A stretch of DNA of 34,605 bases from Clostridia bacterium. Its GTDB lineage: Bacteria; Bacillota; Clostridia; Oscillospirales; Acutalibacteraceae. Both the position numbers and the translations under genes were made by a program. Positions 17,689 through 26,205 of this stretch are shown here, in pieces (positions within the stretch are counted from its first letter, which is position 1; each line of letters starts with the position of its first letter). Location of the stretch: assembly GCA_017409265.1 (NCBI GenBank), contig JAFQSY010000080.1, forward strand, positions 1-34,605. Reading direction: 5' to 3'. The notes below the pieces were generated by a model. The model was given only the letters and a program-made list of their open reading frames with translations, was not told the DNA's origin and did not search any database.

Positions 17689-18627
17689 TTGAAAGGTATT
17701 ATTCTGGCGGGCGGCTCGGGAACAAGACTTTATCCCCTGACCATGGTAACAAGTAAGCAGCTTCTGCCCGTTTATGACAAGCCTATGATATATTATCCCC
17801 TGTCAACGCTTATGCTTGCAGGAATCAGAGAAATTCTTATTATCTCAACGCCGACGGATACTCCCAGATTTCAGGAGCTTCTCGGCAGCGGCAGGCAGTT
17901 CGGTCTTAATCTGTCATATGCCGTTCAGCAAAGCCCGGACGGACTTGCACAGGCATTTATTATCGGCGAAAAATTCATAGGCGACGATGATGTTGCAATG
18001 GTTCTCGGCGATAATATTTTTTACGGTAACGGTTTGGGTCATATGCTCAGACAGGCTGCGAAAAATAAAGGCAGGGCAACGATTTTCGGCTATTATGTTG
18101 ATAATCCGCAGGCCTTCGGCGTTGTTGAATTTGATGAAAGGGGTATTCCCGTTTCAATTGAGGAAAAACCCGAGGTACCGAAATCCAACTATGCCGTAAC
18201 GGGTCTTTATTTCTATGACAACAGAGTTGTTGAATATGCCAAATCGTTAAAGCCTTCAAAGAGAGGCGAGCTTGAAATAACCGATATCAACCAGATGTAT
18301 TTGCAAAACGGCGACCTTGATATAAAGCTCATGGGCAGAGGATTTGCATGGCTTGATACGGGAACGGTTGAAAATCTTATGAATGCGGCGAATTTTATTC
18401 AGACCGTTGAAAAGCTTCAGGGAATCAAGATTTCCGCACCCGAAGAGATTGCATATAATATGCGCTGGATAAGCCGCGAAGCATTGCTCCGCTCGGCTGA
18501 AAAATACGGAAAATCGTCCTACGGTCAGCACTTGAGGTCTGTTGCCGAGGGCAAGATTCTTTATTCAAGCGACAGACCGGGGGAAAGACCCTGCTGGGGT
18601 ACGGAGGAGAAAAATGAAACTGAATGA
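17689..18627 (+). CDS. rfbA: Glucose-1-phosphate thymidylyltransferase
   Basis: A 312-residue nucleotidyltransferase making dTDP-glucose from glucose 1-phosphate and dTTP, the first step toward dTDP-rhamnose and other dTDP-sugars. N-terminal [17 protein letters not shown], then [18 protein letters not shown], the metal-site [34 protein letters not shown] and FAWLDTGT are all classic RmlA motifs. The likely start is TTG at 17689: AACGGAG at 17674-17680 is spaced for it and the protein then starts at the usual (M)KGIIL. GTG 17680 would overlap the ribosome binding site. The C-terminus overlaps rfbC by 14 bases. rfbB and rfbD are not in the window, so the pathway must be completed elsewhere. Confidence 0.95.
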   Translation: MKGIILAGGSGTRLYPLTMVTSKQLLPVYDKPMIYYPLSTLMLAGIREILIISTPTDTPRFQELLGSGRQFGLNLSYAVQQSPDGLAQAFIIGEKFIGDDDVAMVLGDNIFYGNGLGHMLRQAAKNKGRATIFGYYVDNPQAFGVVEFDERGIPVSIEEKPEVPKSNYAVTGLYFYDNRVVEYAKSLKPSKRGELEITDINQMYLQNGDLDIKLMGRGFAWLDTGTVENLMNAANFIQTVEKLQGIKISAPEEIAYNMRWISREALLRSAEKYGKSSYGQHLRSVAEGKILYSSDRPGERPCWGTEEKNETE

Positions 18628-19165
18628 AACCAAAATCAGCGGAGTTTTTGAAGCCGAACCGCAGGTTTTCGGCGATAACCGCGGCTGGTTTTGCGAAACA
18701 TACTCAAAAAAAGAGTTTGAAAAAGTAGGCATCAAAGCCGACTTTGTTCAGGATAACCGCTCTTTTTCGGCAAAGAAGGGAACATTGAGGGGGCTGCATT
18801 GCCAGAAAAATCCCATGGCTCAAGCAAAGCTTGTTTCATGCATCAAGGGCGCGATTCTCGATGTCGCTGTGGATATCAGAAAAGGCTCGCCGACCTATAT
18901 GCAGTGGTTTGCAGTTGAGCTCAGCGAAGAAAACAAAAAAATGCTCTATATTCCGAAGGGTTGTCTTCACGGCTTTGTTACTTTGACCGATGATGTTGAG
19001 ATTGCATATAAGGTTGATGAATTTTATTCACCCGAGAATGACAGAAGCATTTGTTTCAGCGATCCTGAAATCGGCGTTGAATGGGGTGTTACAGACCCGA
19101 TTCTTTCCGAAAAAGATAAAAAAGCGCCGTTGCTTAAGGACAGCGACGTTGATTTTGAGTTTTAA
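18614..19165 (+). CDS. rfbC: dTDP-4-dehydrorhamnose 3,5-epimerase
   Basis: A 183-residue cupin-fold RmlC that epimerises dTDP-4-keto-6-deoxyglucose at C3 and C5. Active-site His62 is in TLRGLHCQ, the beta-barrel motif [10 protein letters not shown] carries His119, and Tyr132 is in IAYKVDEFY. The frame is open from 18542, but GGAGG just upstream of ATG 18614 and homologue length (180-190) set the start there. It overlaps rfbA, so the two products are made together. Full length; nothing missing. Confidence 0.95.
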   Translation: MKLNETKISGVFEAEPQVFGDNRGWFCETYSKKEFEKVGIKADFVQDNRSFSAKKGTLRGLHCQKNPMAQAKLVSCIKGAILDVAVDIRKGSPTYMQWFAVELSEENKKMLYIPKGCLHGFVTLTDDVEIAYKVDEFYSPENDRSICFSDPEIGVEWGVTDPILSEKDKKAPLLKDSDVDFEF

Positions 19166-19245
19166 AAAATTTCCAATAAAACAAAGAATAAAGCATATGT
19201 TTTAACTCATAATAACCTTGAAAAGCGATTAAGGAGTTGAAACGA

Positions 19246-19470
19246 ATGCTTGATAAAATTTCACTGGCCCTCGTAATCATCGGTGCGCTTAACTGGGGCA
19301 GCATAGGTCTGTTTCAGTTTGATATCGTTGCGTGGATTTTCGGCGGTCAGGGCGCAATTCTCAGCAGAATTGTATATACGATTATTGCCCTTGCCGGTGT
19401 ATGGTGCGTATCTTTGCTTTTCAGAGATACCGAAAGCCTTGCCGAAACCGGTGTGGACGATATACAGTAA
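19246..19470 (+). CDS. DUF378 family small membrane protein (YuzA-like)
   Basis: A 74-residue protein with two predicted membrane helices (about 5-25 and 45-62). The family pattern LDKISLALVIIGALNWGSIG followed by the FQFDIVAWIFGG and SRIVYTIIALAGVW segments is clear. Function of the family is unknown. TTG at 19237 is in frame, but AAGGAG at 19231-19236 fits ATG 19246. It is 80 bases after rfbC; I saw neither a clear promoter nor a terminator in that gap, so co-transcription with rfbAC is possible. Confidence 0.88.
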   Translation: MLDKISLALVIIGALNWGSIGLFQFDIVAWIFGGQGAILSRIVYTIIALAGVWCVSLLFRDTESLAETGVDDIQ

Positions 19471-19475
19471 AACGA

Positions 19476-19510
19476 AAACCGCTGACTGTTAAAAGTCGGC
19501 GGTTTAATTT
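19476..19510. terminator. Bidirectional terminator between DUF378 and rqcH
   Basis: Stem AAACCGCTGAC / GTCGGCGGTTT (19476-19486, 19495-19505; one G-U pair), 8-nt loop, then AATTTTATTTTTT on the plus strand. It separates convergent genes. Confidence 0.85.
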
Positions 19511-21267
19511 TATTTTTTCTTTCTTAATCTCTCACAAAGCTCTCTGTCGGGTGTAACCCACATGGTATTATATGTGTGATAAATGACCTTTCCGGGTTTT
19601 GCGCCTGCAGGCTTTTTGAGCGAGCGAACTTCGGTATAGTCAACCGCAACCTGTGAGGATTCACGTCCTCCGCTGTGGTATGCCGCAAGAATAGCTGCCT
19701 GACGGCAGGTCAGCTCGGGGATTATATCGCCGTTGCCGATAACAACAACGTGTGAGCCGGGAATTTTCTGGGTATGAAACCATGAATCGTCCTTTGCGGC
19801 TGTCTTGAAGGTCAGAATATCATTCTGAACATTGTTTCTGCCGACAAGTATTGTATATCCGTCATCGGAAACATATTCCATGGGCGGCATGGGCTTTGAT
19901 TTTTTTGTTTTATCATTCTTTGCACGTTTCAGATAGCCCTGTTCATAAAGCTCATTTCTGATTTCGGCAAGCTCCGAATATCCGTCAGCACGGTTGACGG
20001 AATCAATAACCGATTCAAGATATGCAAGCTCCTGCTCGCTTTGTTCAATCAGCTCGCCGAGCATGCTTTCCGCAACCTTTGCTTTTCGGTATTCCTTAAA
20101 ATATTTCTGTGCATTTGCGGCAGGGGAGAGTGCAGGGTCTGCCGATATGCGCACAACTTCGTTGTTGTTATAAAAATTTTCAAGGTCATAAAAAAGGGAG
20201 CCTTTTTCAAGTCTGTATTGATTTGCGAGAATGAGCTCTGCGTTAATTCGCAGAGTATCACGGTCTGCGCATGCTTCAAGCTCTGTCTGTCTGCTTTGTA
20301 GTTTTCTTGCAGCTCTTGCCGCGGCGTTGTTGAGCAGCTTTAACAGTGACTGGCTGCGCTGACGGGTTCTTTCAAAGCGATCTTTTTCGTAGTAAAAGTC
20401 ATCAAGAAGCTCCGAAAAGCTTTCAAAAGATCTTGCGCTGACGGTGAAACCGTATTGAGTGATATCCATAAATGTAAAGTCGAATGGCTTTACACTCTCT
20501 CGCGTCAGCATGGTCGGAGCAGCCTTGCCCGAAAGAAGAAATTTTTTGATTTCGGAAAGCTTGTTCTCAAGCCTTTGTTCATTTATTTCGTTCATTTCGT
20601 TTGCTGCAATATCTCCGCCGCAGGCAAAAGATGCAATCTCTCGACTTATCAAGGGAGAAACACCCTCAAGGGTTTCAAGAATTGCTCCCGAAAGATGCTT
20701 GCCTGTGCAGCTTTTTATTGCTGAAACGGCATCTTTCGGCTCGGTTTCTGTTAAGTTCATCTTGTTCTGGCGTGGCGGAAATTCATATTTGAAGGTCGGC
20801 AAAATCTGACGTACCGACGACTGCGTAAAGTCAACTCGCTTTACAGAATCAACGATAGTTCCGTCAGAATTTACGAGTATGATATTGCTGTGTTTTGCCA
20901 TGATTTCGACGCAAAGTGTGAAAGATACGTTGTCGCCGATTTCATTTGTGCCCGAAAGGTCAATAAAAACAACACGGTCAAGACCGAGCTGGCGGATATC
21001 GGTTATAACCGCACCCATCAAATGTTTTCTGAAAAGCATACAGAGCATGGGAGGGGTTGCAGGATTTTCAGGTGCTCTTGCAGTAAGATGAAGCCTTGGG
21101 CTGTTTGCCGATGCCGACACAAGGAGACGGTAAGCGCCCTCTCTTGAGCGCAGATGAAACACCAGCTCATCTTTTGAGGGCTGGTGTATTTTTTCGATTC
21201 GGCTTCCGACTATATACTGCGAAAGCTCTTGTTTCAATAAATTTATCGTAATTCCGTCAAGGGGCAT
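19510..21267 (-). CDS. rqcH: NFACT-family ribosome-quality-control protein RqcH (YloA/FbpA)
   Basis: A 585-residue NFACT protein. Bacterial RqcH binds stalled 50S-peptidyl-tRNA complexes and adds C-terminal alanine tails that mark the nascent chain for degradation. NFACT-N about 1-190 (start MPLDGITINLLKQEL, with LGLDRVVFIDL), a helix-hairpin-helix and long coiled-coil middle (about 270-440), and C-terminal NFACT-R with DGYTILVGRNN and DDSWFHTQKIPGSHVVV. Older annotations call it fibronectin-binding protein. GAGGAAT precedes the ATG. It is the last gene of a minus-strand unit with DUF1858, trmK and nif3, 13 bases after nif3. Confidence 0.93.
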   Translation of the reverse strand: MPLDGITINLLKQELSQYIVGSRIEKIHQPSKDELVFHLRSREGAYRLLVSASANSPRLHLTARAPENPATPPMLCMLFRKHLMGAVITDIRQLGLDRVVFIDLSGTNEIGDNVSFTLCVEIMAKHSNIILVNSDGTIVDSVKRVDFTQSSVRQILPTFKYEFPPRQNKMNLTETEPKDAVSAIKSCTGKHLSGAILETLEGVSPLISREIASFACGGDIAANEMNEINEQRLENKLSEIKKFLLSGKAAPTMLTRESVKPFDFTFMDITQYGFTVSARSFESFSELLDDFYYEKDRFERTRQRSQSLLKLLNNAAARAARKLQSRQTELEACADRDTLRINAELILANQYRLEKGSLFYDLENFYNNNEVVRISADPALSPAANAQKYFKEYRKAKVAESMLGELIEQSEQELAYLESVIDSVNRADGYSELAEIRNELYEQGYLKRAKNDKTKKSKPMPPMEYVSDDGYTILVGRNNVQNDILTFKTAAKDDSWFHTQKIPGSHVVVIGNGDIIPELTCRQAAILAAYHSGGRESSQVAVDYTEVRSLKKPAGAKPGKVIYHTYNTMWVTPDRELCERLRKKK

Positions 21268-21280
21268 AATTTATTCCTCA

Positions 21281-22042
21281 TTAAAAATATTCAACAGGTG
21301 ATTTTTGCGGTATAATTTCAACCTCACAGTCAAAATTCTCTTTAAGCTTTTCTGCAAGTACGGCAACAACGGGATTTTCTGTTTCGAAGTGACCCGCGGC
21401 AATGAGCGTTACCCCGAGGTCATATGCGGCGAGGAATTCGTGGTGTTTTGCTTCACCTGTGATATAAGCATCAACTCCAGCTTTTGCAACGTCATTGAGA
21501 AAATCTCCGCCTGCACCGCCGCAAAGAGCAACTGTATCTATTGTTTTGCCGCAGTCGGCAATTTGAACGCCCGTTGAAAGCTTATCCGCAACGAGCATTG
21601 CAAGCACGTCGGCATCGGTTTCGTCAATAACAACCTTTCTTACCATCGATGCCTCGCCCTCGTCGGTAAGAGGTACGGGATTTTTGAATCCGAGTGTTTC
21701 GGCGAGAACATCATTGACTCCGCCCTTTGCGCAGTCAAGCGAGGTGTGTGCACAAACTGCAGAAATATCGTTTTTTGCAAGCAGATATGATGCGTCACCG
21801 TCAAGAAATGCTTTTACGGGTCTGAAAATAACAGGGTGGTGGCTGACTATCAGCTCAATTCCGTTATCCGCCGCATATTTCACCGCATCGGGTGTGATGT
21901 CAAGCACAACTCCGATTTTTGAAATTTCGCGACAGGGATTGCCGACTATAAGCCCGCTGTTATCCCACTCGCATTGCTTTTCAAAAGGTGCAATATCATC
22001 AATAAAATCATAGATGTTTTTTACTGTCGGTCTGCATTCCAT
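21281..22042 (-). CDS. Nif3-like dinuclear metal-centre hydrolase (DUF34)
   Basis: A 253-residue Nif3/YqfO-YbgI family protein with two-metal site residues: VSHHPVIF (His68-His69), VCAHTSLDC, and the C-terminal AAGHFETE. It matches the short form that lacks the PII-like central insert. Family members bind two divalent metals and have been linked to GTP cyclohydrolase-like or phosphoesterase activity, but the physiological reaction is unsettled. The frame is open to 22123, but GGAGG 13 bases upstream and family start (RPTVKNIYDFID) indicate ATG 22042. It overlaps trmK by 35 bases; trmK-nif3 pairing is conserved in Firmicutes (yqfN-yqfO). Confidence 0.92.
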   Translation of the reverse strand: MECRPTVKNIYDFIDDIAPFEKQCEWDNSGLIVGNPCREISKIGVVLDITPDAVKYAADNGIELIVSHHPVIFRPVKAFLDGDASYLLAKNDISAVCAHTSLDCAKGGVNDVLAETLGFKNPVPLTDEGEASMVRKVVIDETDADVLAMLVADKLSTGVQIADCGKTIDTVALCGGAGGDFLNDVAKAGVDAYITGEAKHHEFLAAYDLGVTLIAAGHFETENPVVAVLAEKLKENFDCEVEIIPQKSPVEYF

Positions 22043-22715
22043 TGATGGTTTCCTCCAATTCAAGAGTAACTTTTTCAAGATATTCCGCTGTATCGGCAGA
22101 GCCGTGAACGCGTTCGGCATCAAGCTTCTTTTTCAGCCTTGAATTAATGCTTTCAAGGAACATTTTTGCTTCTTTTTTGCGGCATTTTGAAAGCTCGCCC
22201 GAATATATGTATGATACGGATTTTTTTGTTATTTCGCCAGTGTATTCGGCTGCCATTGCACAGTAAAGCTTGCCGCAGTCAATGCAGGCATCCTCAAAGA
22301 GAATCTTAAACCCGTTTTCAACAAAGAATCTTCGTATATCCTCTGCGTGTGACTGCGGCTGAACGATGATTCTTTTTCTTTTATCCTTGAGCCAGTGTGT
22401 GCGTGAAACAAGCTGCTCCATAAGTGTTCCGCCCATTCCGCACATAATAAAATCATCGGCTTCAAACGGCTCAATTTTGTCAAAACCGTCCGAAAGCCGC
22501 AGGGTGATTTTATCTTCAATTTCGTAAGAGTCAACTGTCTTTTTGGCATTCTCAAGCGGACCCCTGCGCACATCGCACGCAAGAGCCTTCGGAGAAATGC
22601 CGTTTAAAACCAGATAAGCGGGAAGATAGGCATGGTCTGTGCCGATATCGGCAGCAACGCTTCCTTTTCTGACCATCTTCGCCGCCATGAGCATTCTTTC
22701 GCTTAAACTAAGCAT
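22008..22715 (-). CDS. trmK: tRNA (adenine(22)-N1)-methyltransferase
   Basis: A 235-residue class I SAM methyltransferase that makes m1A22 in the D-loop region of tRNA. SAM motif I is ADIGTDHAYLP (22-32), motif II around ACDVRRGPLENA, and the characteristic FIMCGMGGTLMEQL is the family fingerprint, followed by IVQPQSH. A C-terminal coiled-coil (about 165-225) is typical. It begins 2 bases after the DUF1858 stop with no strong ribosome binding site of its own, which suggests coupled translation. Confidence 0.93.
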   Translation of the reverse strand: MLSLSERMLMAAKMVRKGSVAADIGTDHAYLPAYLVLNGISPKALACDVRRGPLENAKKTVDSYEIEDKITLRLSDGFDKIEPFEADDFIMCGMGGTLMEQLVSRTHWLKDKRKRIIVQPQSHAEDIRRFFVENGFKILFEDACIDCGKLYCAMAAEYTGEITKKSVSYIYSGELSKCRKKEAKMFLESINSRLKKKLDAERVHGSADTAEYLEKVTLELEETINGMQTDSKKHL

Positions 22716-22717
22716 TC

Positions 22718-22918
22718 TTATTTTGCAAGAAATGCGTTGATTTTTGCGATGAGCTCGTCAGCATTGACGCCGTGAACCATGCAAGCCTGCGCAACGGATT
22801 CGTTTCTTGCAGAGGGACAGCCAAGGCAATGCATTCCCATTTCAAGGAAGAAGGGAGCAACCTCACGGTTAGCGTCAAGAATTTCACCGATTTTCATATC
22901 TTTTGTGATTTCTTTCAT
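22718..22918 (-). CDS. DUF1858 small protein with CxxC motif
   Basis: A 66-residue protein. The N-terminal [20 protein letters not shown] and [16 protein letters not shown] match DUF1858, where the CxGC pair may form a redox disulfide or bind metal. Family members often occur in anaerobes, alone or fused to hybrid-cluster or other redox proteins; function is unproved. AAAGGATG lies upstream of the ATG, and the gene is first in a unit with trmK, nif3 and rqcH behind the promoter at 22956-22984. Confidence 0.88.
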   Translation of the reverse strand: MKEITKDMKIGEILDANREVAPFFLEMGMHCLGCPSARNESVAQACMVHGVNADELIAKINAFLAK

Positions 22919-22955
22919 AATAAAAACATCCTTTCATTTATTGAAATACATAGTT

Positions 22956-22984
22956 AGTATATCACATTGCAACTATAATATCAA
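22956..22984 (-). promoter_or_regulatory. Sigma-A promoter of DUF1858-trmK-nif3-rqcH
   Basis: On the minus strand TTGATA (22984-22979), 17-bp spacer, TATACT (22961-22956), about 38 bases before the DUF1858 start. Confidence 0.78.
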
Positions 22985-23018
22985 CTCTGCTTTTTTAAAA
23001 ATATTCTTTATTTATATA

Positions 23019-23047
23019 GTGACTTTTATAAAGTATTGTGTTATACT
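23019..23047 (+). promoter_or_regulatory. Probable sigma-A promoter of the phoH-era-recO run
   Basis: GTGACT (23019-23024), 17-bp spacer, TATACT (23042-23047), 35 bases before phoH. The -35 is weak (four of six matches). It is divergent from the DUF1858 promoter. Confidence 0.6.
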
Positions 23048-23082
23048 AAACTGTAATTGTATAGATATTCCGAGGTGGGTCT

Positions 23083-24060
23083 ATGTTTGAACAGATTATC
23101 AATGTTGACAGAATGGAGCAGGCGGTCAGCCTTTTCGGCAGTTTTGACGAAAATGTGAAGCTGATTGAAAAGGAGTTTTCGGTTTCGGTTATCAGCCGTG
23201 GCTCGGAGCTTAAGGTTGCAGGTGAGGCGGAGAATGTTCAGAAGGGTGTGCGTGCAATAAACGGACTTCTGACTCTCATTAACAGAGGAGAATCCTTAAG
23301 CGACCAGAATGTGAGATATGTTCTTTCACTTGTCAATGACGGCAATGAAGATAAGCTTGTTCATATGGCGGCGGATTGCGTTTGTATAACCTCAAAAGGC
23401 AAACCCGTGAAGCCCAAGACTCTCGGTCAGAAAAAATATATCGAAACAATCAGAAATAACACAATTACCTTCGGTATCGGCCCTGCGGGTACCGGCAAAA
23501 CCTACCTTGCGGTTGCCATGGCTGTAACTGCTTTCAGAGCAAAGGAAATTAATCGTATTGTTTTAACAAGACCTGCAGTTGAAGCGGGCGAAAAGCTCGG
23601 ATTTCTTCCAGGTGACCTGCAGTCAAAGGTTGACCCGTATTTAAGACCCCTTTATGATGCACTTTTTGATATGCTCGGTGCAGAGAACTTTCAGAAGCAT
23701 CAGGAGAGGGGAGATATCGAGGTCGCGCCTCTTGCGTATATGAGAGGACGCACTCTTGACGACAGCTTCATTATTCTTGACGAAGCGCAGAACACAACGG
23801 CGGAACAGATGAAAATGTTTCTCACCCGTCTCGGCTTCAACTCAAAAATGGTTGTTACGGGCGACGTTACGCAGATTGACCTGCCCGACGGCAAAAGGTC
23901 CGGTCTTAAAGAGGCAGTCAGAATCCTCAAAAACGTTGAGGATATCGGAACGGTGAGATTCAGCGAAAAAGACGTTGTGCGCCACAGATTGGTGCAGGAT
24001 ATCATAAAGGCTTATGAAAAGCAGGAAGAGGAGCGTAAAAGAAATGACCGGAAAAGTTAA
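23083..24060 (+). CDS. phoH: PhoH-family ATPase (PhoL-like)
   Basis: A 325-residue cytoplasmic P-loop ATPase. An N-terminal KH-like segment (about 20-65) is followed by the PhoH core: Walker A GPAGTGKT (133-140), RPAVEAGEKLGFLPGD, Walker B FIILDEAQNTT and MVVTGDVTQIDLP. PhoH/PhoL proteins resemble RNA-helicase cores and in Firmicutes are always beside ybeY, suggesting an RNA-maturation role; phosphate regulation, from which the name comes, need not apply. GAGGTGG supports the ATG. It overlaps ybeY by 17 bases. Confidence 0.93.
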   Translation: MFEQIINVDRMEQAVSLFGSFDENVKLIEKEFSVSVISRGSELKVAGEAENVQKGVRAINGLLTLINRGESLSDQNVRYVLSLVNDGNEDKLVHMAADCVCITSKGKPVKPKTLGQKKYIETIRNNTITFGIGPAGTGKTYLAVAMAVTAFRAKEINRIVLTRPAVEAGEKLGFLPGDLQSKVDPYLRPLYDALFDMLGAENFQKHQERGDIEVAPLAYMRGRTLDDSFIILDEAQNTTAEQMKMFLTRLGFNSKMVVTGDVTQIDLPDGKRSGLKEAVRILKNVEDIGTVRFSEKDVVRHRLVQDIIKAYEKQEEERKRNDRKS

Positions 24061-24556
24061 GGTTGTAATATCTAATGACCAGAATGAATTTCGAATCCCC
24101 ACCGGTGTACGCATGCTTGTACGCCGCTGCTGCACGGCTGTTCTTGTTCAGGAAGAGTTTGACGGGTCTGCGGAGGTAAGCGTAACCTTTGTTGACGATG
24201 AAGAAATTCATAAGCTCAACAGACAGTTCAGAAATATCGACAGGGCAACCGATGTTCTGTCTTTTCCGCTCGGTGAAAACGGAGTATATGACGTAAATCA
24301 TGATACGGGCGCAAAAATGCTCGGCGATATCGTTATTTCGATTCCCCATGCCATTGACCAGGCAGACAGATACGGACATTCACTTCAAAGAGAAATCGGA
24401 TTTTTAACGGTTCATTCAATGCTGCATCTGCTCGGTTATGACCATGTTAACGGCGGAATTGAGAGCGTAAGAATGCGCGAGAAAGAAGAGTCTGTTCTTA
24501 CAAAGCTCGGACTCAAGAGAAATTCAAGTTACTATATGGATGATGAGAACGTATGA
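24044..24556 (+). CDS. ybeY: Endoribonuclease YbeY (rRNA maturation factor)
   Basis: A 170-residue zinc-dependent single-strand endoribonuclease for 16S rRNA 3'-end maturation and 70S quality control. The metal motif HSMLHLLGYDH provides His124, His128 and His134; upstream, the RATDVLSFP signature is present. The frame begins at 24014, but AGGAG plus family start (MTGKVKVVISN) indicate ATG 24044. It sits between phoH and dgkA, overlapping both (17 and 4 bases), the conserved Firmicute order. Confidence 0.95.
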   Translation: MTGKVKVVISNDQNEFRIPTGVRMLVRRCCTAVLVQEEFDGSAEVSVTFVDDEEIHKLNRQFRNIDRATDVLSFPLGENGVYDVNHDTGAKMLGDIVISIPHAIDQADRYGHSLQREIGFLTVHSMLHLLGYDHVNGGIESVRMREKEESVLTKLGLKRNSSYYMDDENV

Positions 24557-25044
24557 AAAGCCTGATTAAAAGCTTCGTTTATGCTTTCAGAGGAATTACA
24601 TACTGCGTAAGGCATGAGCGCAACATGCGCATTCATCTTTGCTTTACTGCATATATGTTCGGATTTTTGACCGTTCACGATTTCTTTGAGGTCAGCAAAA
24701 ATCAGTTTGCCCTGCTTTTTGCTGTGTGTGCATCGGTAATGGCTCTTGAGGCGGTTAATACTGCAATCGAGAAAGCGGTTGACCTTGAAACTAAAGAGAT
24801 CAATCCGCTTGCAAAAATTTCGAAGGATGCTGCTGCGGGCGCCGTTCTGATTGCGGCAATCGGTGCGGTTGCCGTTGGAATAGCAATCCTTTATCAGCCC
24901 GAGGCGTTTGTCAGAATGTTTGAATATTATAAAGAGAATATTCCTGTTTTAATCGGATTTATTGTCAGCTTTATTGTCAGCATAATATTCGTTTTTGCAG
25001 GACCCGACGGAATAAAGAATTTTTTCAAAAATCACGTAAAATGA
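24553..25044 (+). CDS. dgkA: Diacylglycerol/undecaprenol kinase family protein with C-terminal membrane extension
   Basis: A 163-residue membrane kinase of the prokaryotic DagK family; Gram-positive members phosphorylate undecaprenol (or diacylglycerol). Core: KSFVYAFRGI, ERNMRIH, and the catalytic EAVNTAIEKAVDL with Glu at helix ends; KISKDAAAGAVLIAAIGA closes the third helix. After the usual end (about 125) there is a linker and one further hydrophobic helix (about 132-152) ending GPDGIKNFFK, an extension missing from the short Bacillus form. The start overlaps the ybeY stop (ATGA). Substrate cannot be fixed from sequence. Confidence 0.9.
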   Translation: MKSLIKSFVYAFRGITYCVRHERNMRIHLCFTAYMFGFLTVHDFFEVSKNQFALLFAVCASVMALEAVNTAIEKAVDLETKEINPLAKISKDAAAGAVLIAAIGAVAVGIAILYQPEAFVRMFEYYKENIPVLIGFIVSFIVSIIFVFAGPDGIKNFFKNHVK

Positions 25045-25054
25045 GGAAAATATA

Positions 25055-25945
25055 ATGACTAAAACCGCATTTGTTGCAATTGTCGGCTGCCCCAATGTCG
25101 GCAAATCCTCGCTTCTTAACAGAATGCTCGGTCAGAAGGTGGCGATTGTCACCCAGAAACCGCAGACAACCAGAACAAGAATTATGGGTGTCCTCACCGA
25201 GGGCGAAACCCAGCTTGTTTTTACCGATACTCCCGGATATCACCGCCCGAAAACAAAGCTCGGCGAAAAAATGATAAAAGCTGTCGGTGACGGAATAACA
25301 GGCGTTGATGCCTGCCTTTTTGTGACCGAGCCCGAGGGCGATATCAGAGAAACGGAGCTTGAGCTTCTTAAACGCCTTAAGGCGGAGAAAGCTCCTGTTG
25401 TTCTTGCAATCAATAAGATTGATACGGTGAAGCAAAAAGAAGCGATTATGGGAAAAATCGTTAAATTCACAAATGAATTTGATTTTGAAGCCGTAGTCCC
25501 TGTCAGCGCTCTTAAAAATGAGAACGTTAATTTGATTATAGACGAGCTGAAAAAACTCACTTATGAGTCGGTTCACTTTTTCCCCGACGATACTCTCACA
25601 GACCAGCCCGAAAGAGTTCTTGCAGGCGAGATTATAAGAGAAAAAATGCTTCTTCTTCTTGATAAGGAAGTTCCCCACGGCGTTGCGGTCAGCATTGAAA
25701 AGATGCGTGAGCGCTCCGACGGCAGCAATATTATGGATGTTGAAGCAACCATCTATTGCGAAAGAGAGAGCCACAAGGGCATTATCATCGGCAAGAAGGG
25801 TGAAATGCTCAAAAAGATTTCTTCAAGAGCAAGGGTTGATATGGAGAATTTCTTCCAATGCAAAATCAACCTTCAGTGCTGGGTCAAGGTCAAGGAAGGC
25901 TGGCGTAACCGTGAAGGATTAATCCACAACTTTGGCTTGGATTGA
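25055..25945 (+). CDS. era: GTPase Era
   Basis: A 296-residue GTPase that binds 16S rRNA near its 3' end and supports 30S assembly. G1 GCPNVGKS (11-18), the effector region QKPQTTRTR, G3 DTPGYH, G4 NKID, and a C-terminal KH domain with GIIIGKKGEMLKKIS. It follows dgkA by 10 bases. Length and motifs are complete, and proximity to ybeY fits their joint action in 16S maturation. Confidence 0.97.
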   Translation: MTKTAFVAIVGCPNVGKSSLLNRMLGQKVAIVTQKPQTTRTRIMGVLTEGETQLVFTDTPGYHRPKTKLGEKMIKAVGDGITGVDACLFVTEPEGDIRETELELLKRLKAEKAPVVLAINKIDTVKQKEAIMGKIVKFTNEFDFEAVVPVSALKNENVNLIIDELKKLTYESVHFFPDDTLTDQPERVLAGEIIREKMLLLLDKEVPHGVAVSIEKMRERSDGSNIMDVEATIYCERESHKGIIIGKKGEMLKKISSRARVDMENFFQCKINLQCWVKVKEGWRNREGLIHNFGLD

Positions 25946-26043
25946 TTTCTGATTGTGATAAATGAGCCGTATGCGTAATTTCATGTTTTTTCCGTTATTA
26001 ATCCCGTCAAAAAAGGTTAACTTATTAACGGGAGATGGTGAAA

Positions 26044-26205
26044 ATGGAAAAAGAAAAGGCTTGGCGCAAATTTTCACAAACGGGCTCGGTTGCTGATTAT
26101 CTTGATTTCAGAAACTGTGTCTCAAACAGCATATCGGGAGCAAAACAGAATGAGAATGAATACCGACGCTCTGGTGCTCAAAGTAATGGATACGGGGGAA
26201 AGTGA
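26044..26205 (+). CDS. YqzL-like small protein
   Basis: A 53-residue frame from ATG 26044 to TGA 26205. The N-terminus KAWRKFSQTGSVADYLDF matches the pattern of the tiny YqzL family (Trp, Phe, then TGS/TGN, then YL), which in Bacillus lies exactly here, between era and recO. The Gly/Ser/Asn-rich C-terminal half has no recognisable motif and overlaps recO by 56 bases in another frame. GGGAG at 26030-26034 is 9 bases before the ATG. Function unknown. The conserved position and motif make it likely real, although it is below usual length cut-offs. Confidence 0.75.
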   Translation: MEKEKAWRKFSQTGSVADYLDFRNCVSNSISGAKQNENEYRRSGAQSNGYGGK

